This document shows, piece after piece, positions 21,003 to 22,794 of a DNA stretch of 22,794 bases. The position numbers and the translations under genes are program-made. Positions within the stretch are counted from its first letter, which is position 1, and every line of letters starts with the position of its first letter. Source of the DNA: Chlamydomonas sphaeroides (Eukaryota > Chlorophyta > Chlorophyceae > Chlamydomonadales > Chlamydomonadaceae); contig BDDC01000799.1 in the NCBI GenBank assembly GCA_001662425.1, positions 5,694 through 28,487 on the forward strand. The letters are read 5' to 3'. The notes below the pieces were generated by a model. It saw nothing but the letters and a program-made list of their open reading frames with translations, did no database searches and was not told where the DNA came from.

Positions 21003-21034
21003 AACGTCACGTCGCGTCACGTCACGCGCACGTA
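21003..21034. promoter_or_regulatory. Cluster of ACGTCA/CGTCACG words
   Basis: Overlapping ACGTCAC, CGTCACG and CACGTAC words, the core of many bZIP sites, occur within about 30 bp. They lie downstream of an inverted CCAAT box at 20977-20981. No gene start was recognised next to them, so the regulatory role is speculative. Confidence 0.3.
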
Positions 21035-22466
21035 CGGCCCGTGCTCCCCCGGTGCGATTGCTTGCCGCATCAATGCAGTCATACGCTAGCCGCAGTCGGC
21101 CAAGCCCTTCGCCAGCCCTTCCCAGCAGGTGCAAGCCGGCCCCCGTCTGCCGCCCTTGCTTATGAAGGGACGCGCAGCCCCCCCCCCCGGCCCCACGCGC
21201 CGCCTGCGCGCTTCTGCAGCGCGCCCGAGCACAGCGCGGGGGGCCGGCGGCGCCCGTGCGCCTCTGAGAGGCCCCGCAGCAGTGCTATGCAGTGTCGAGT
21301 GATGCACTAGGAAGTCGGGTCGCGCGCGGTCCATGGACGCATCAAAGCCTCGCAAAAGGACGGAATCAAAGGGCGCTGCCGACCCAAGCCGGCGCCCCAA
21401 GCACGCAAGCACGCACAAGGGGCTTCCCTCCGCCCCGTCGGAATACCCCCAGACGTCCCGCTACCGAGCAGCGAGCGCAGGCAGCGCAGCAAGCCCCGTC
21501 CCGCCCCACCCCGCTGCACTCGCGGGACCCGCGGCCTGCACCACTACCTCGCAGCGGGCGCTGCCGCCGTCCCCTGACCCGACCCGACCCGCCTGCTCGC
21601 TCGCAGCTCGCAACCGCCCCTGTGCCACCGCCTCCAGCCCCAGCCGCCTTGCGGTCTGTGCAGCAGGCGCCAGCCCGCACTCGGCGGCTGGCCCGGGCGC
21701 TGCCGCCAAACCCGACCGCAGCAGCCCCGCCCTGGCCCCACACTCCTCCTTACCCCACCGCACCTCCCGCCCTTGAACGCAGACGGATATGAAACTCGTC
21801 CGACGCATACATACCTCCCGCATCCCTTGCTCGCTCGCTGCTGCGCAGTTGCTCTGCCCCCCCAATGCCCGCGGGCGAGGGACCGCTGCGCCTGCAACAC
21901 TCGCACGCCAGCGCCCCGCTGCTGCCCTGCAGCACGACCCCCCGGCGGCCCGCACCCCCGCGCCCCGCACACGGTGTGCGGGGCCACACAGGCGAGGCCG
22001 CCGCCCTCACACCGCACCGCCCGTCACCCCACCTCCCCAACGTGCACAGCCACAACGCTCTGCGGCTCCGCACGCTGCACACACCGCCGCACACAGCGGC
22101 CTCTCGTCGGCTTCGAGCGCCCGCCTGCGGCCCGTGTCTCAGGGCCGCGCGGGGCGTGGGAAAGCACTCGCGGCTGGTCTCATGCGTTCGCAGCTCTCAG
22201 CCTTTGGCTGCGACGCCGGGCTGAGGCCGCGACCGCTGCTGCTTGGGCCCCCCTCGGGCAGCCCAGCGCAGCGCCGGCGCCGCATCACAGAAACAGCCCA
22301 CACACTGCTCCACCCCACTACCCGGGAGCAACACGTCATGGCAGTGCGCCCCTGTGCAGACGGAGCGAAGGCCCCTCCACGTACAGGTACACACAGCAAA
22401 CGCCAGGAGCTGACAAGCGCATACGGGCCCGGCCAGCGGCGCTCCCTGGGCCGGCCTCAGCCCGGG

Positions 22467-22794
22467 TTAAAGGAACTCCTCCTCCCACGACGCCAGCCTG
22501 CCCGGCGCCGCCTTGCCGCCGCCGCCGCCGCCGGGCTGCGCGTTCCCTCCTGACGGAGGCGGCGGCGGCGCCCGACCCCGCCGGCCGCCGGGCCCGCTGC
22601 TGTCGGGGCCGCAGGCACCCGGCGGCAGGATGCCCACCTCCTCCACCTCGTCCTCCTCGATGCCCATCATCACCCCCAGGTGGCCGCTGCCGGCGCCGCC
22701 AGCGCTACCGCTGCCGCCAACCGAGTCCCGCCAGCCCGGCCCGAAGCCCATGGCCTCGGGCCCCGACGGGCTGGCGGCGCCGCGCCGTGCCGCG
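22467..22794 (-). CDS. C-terminal exon of an unrecognised protein, cut by the window edge
   Basis: The frame is open from the window edge to a TAA at 22469-22467 and encodes at least 108 residues. Codon choice (GGC, GAG, CTG, GTG, GCC) is typical of real algal exons and better than any other frame here. The visible part is Gly/Ser-rich with an acidic stretch (GIEEDEVEEVGIL), a five-proline run, a six-glycine run and the end GRLASWEEEFL. It looks disordered with a short acidic-aromatic C-terminal motif. No domain is visible, so no function can be given. A splice acceptor inside the visible segment cannot be excluded; the ATG at 22751 is probably internal. Confidence 0.6.
   Translation of the reverse strand, partial: AARRGAASPSGPEAMGFGPGWRDSVGGSGSAGGAGSGHLGVMMGIEEDEVEEVGILPPGACGPDSSGPGGRRGRAPPPPPSGGNAQPGGGGGGKAAPGRLASWEEEFL

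Larger units (their letters stand above)
19782..22466. other. Intergenic region between convergent genes
   Basis: The kinesin reads in from the left and the partial minus-strand gene from the right, so this should contain two 3' UTRs. A TGTAA at 20701-20705 is a candidate poly(A) signal for the kinesin, implying a 3' UTR of roughly 0.9 kb. A palindrome CGAAGCGCTTCG follows at 20726-20737. Around 20977-21034 there is a CCAAT-type box (ATTGG) and repeated ACGTCA/CGTCACG words. Long plus-strand open frames (21333-21776, 21789-22553) lack domains and convincing codon bias. No gene is supported. Confidence 0.55.

Noticed and set aside
21789..22553. Open frame of 254 codons on the plus strand
   Set aside because: It overlaps the better-biased minus-strand exon at 22467-22794 and has random Ala/Arg/Pro composition.

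Overview
This window is nuclear DNA from a GC-rich green alga, most likely a chlamydomonad or volvocine relative. The evidence is the intron-dense protein genes with short exons and GT...AG junctions that join in phase, a coding bias for C/G third positions (CTG, GAG, GGC, GCC), and low-complexity A/G/P/E/N-rich linkers. There is no operon structure, rRNA, tRNA, CRISPR array or recognisable transposase. The species assignment is an inference from style only.

Layout: (1) 1-2114 has no supportable gene and probably includes 3' UTR of the gene to its right. (2) 2115-5953, minus strand: a nine-exon patatin-like acyl hydrolase of 422 residues with a GTSAG nucleophile elbow, a DGG motif and an Asn-Gly-rich tail. 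(3) 5954-6896: the shared upstream region of two divergent genes, with three back-to-back inverted repeats. (4) 6897-8896, plus strand: a nine-exon F-box protein of 296 residues, or 315 with an alternative donor, ending in an acidic tail. (5) 8897-10878: non-coding, with a 60-bp direct repeat. (6) 10879-19781, plus strand: a 25-exon kinesin of 1006 residues, resembling kinesin-4. It has a motor domain, a short coiled coil, a long acidic disordered linker and a C-terminal globular region of about 240 residues that I do not recognise as a standard kinesin tail. (7) 19782-22466: non-coding. (8) 22467-22794, minus strand: the C-terminal exon of a gene cut off by the window edge.

The three complete genes were rebuilt by joining exons by hand. 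In each, every junction keeps the reading frame and the total length is a whole number of codons. They do not form an evident pathway: one is a lipid hydrolase, probably organellar, one a probable ubiquitin-ligase adaptor and one a microtubule motor. The feature most worth following up is the unusual C-terminal domain of the kinesin. Its last third has a pattern loosely like GNAT-type acyltransferases, which is a tentative idea only.
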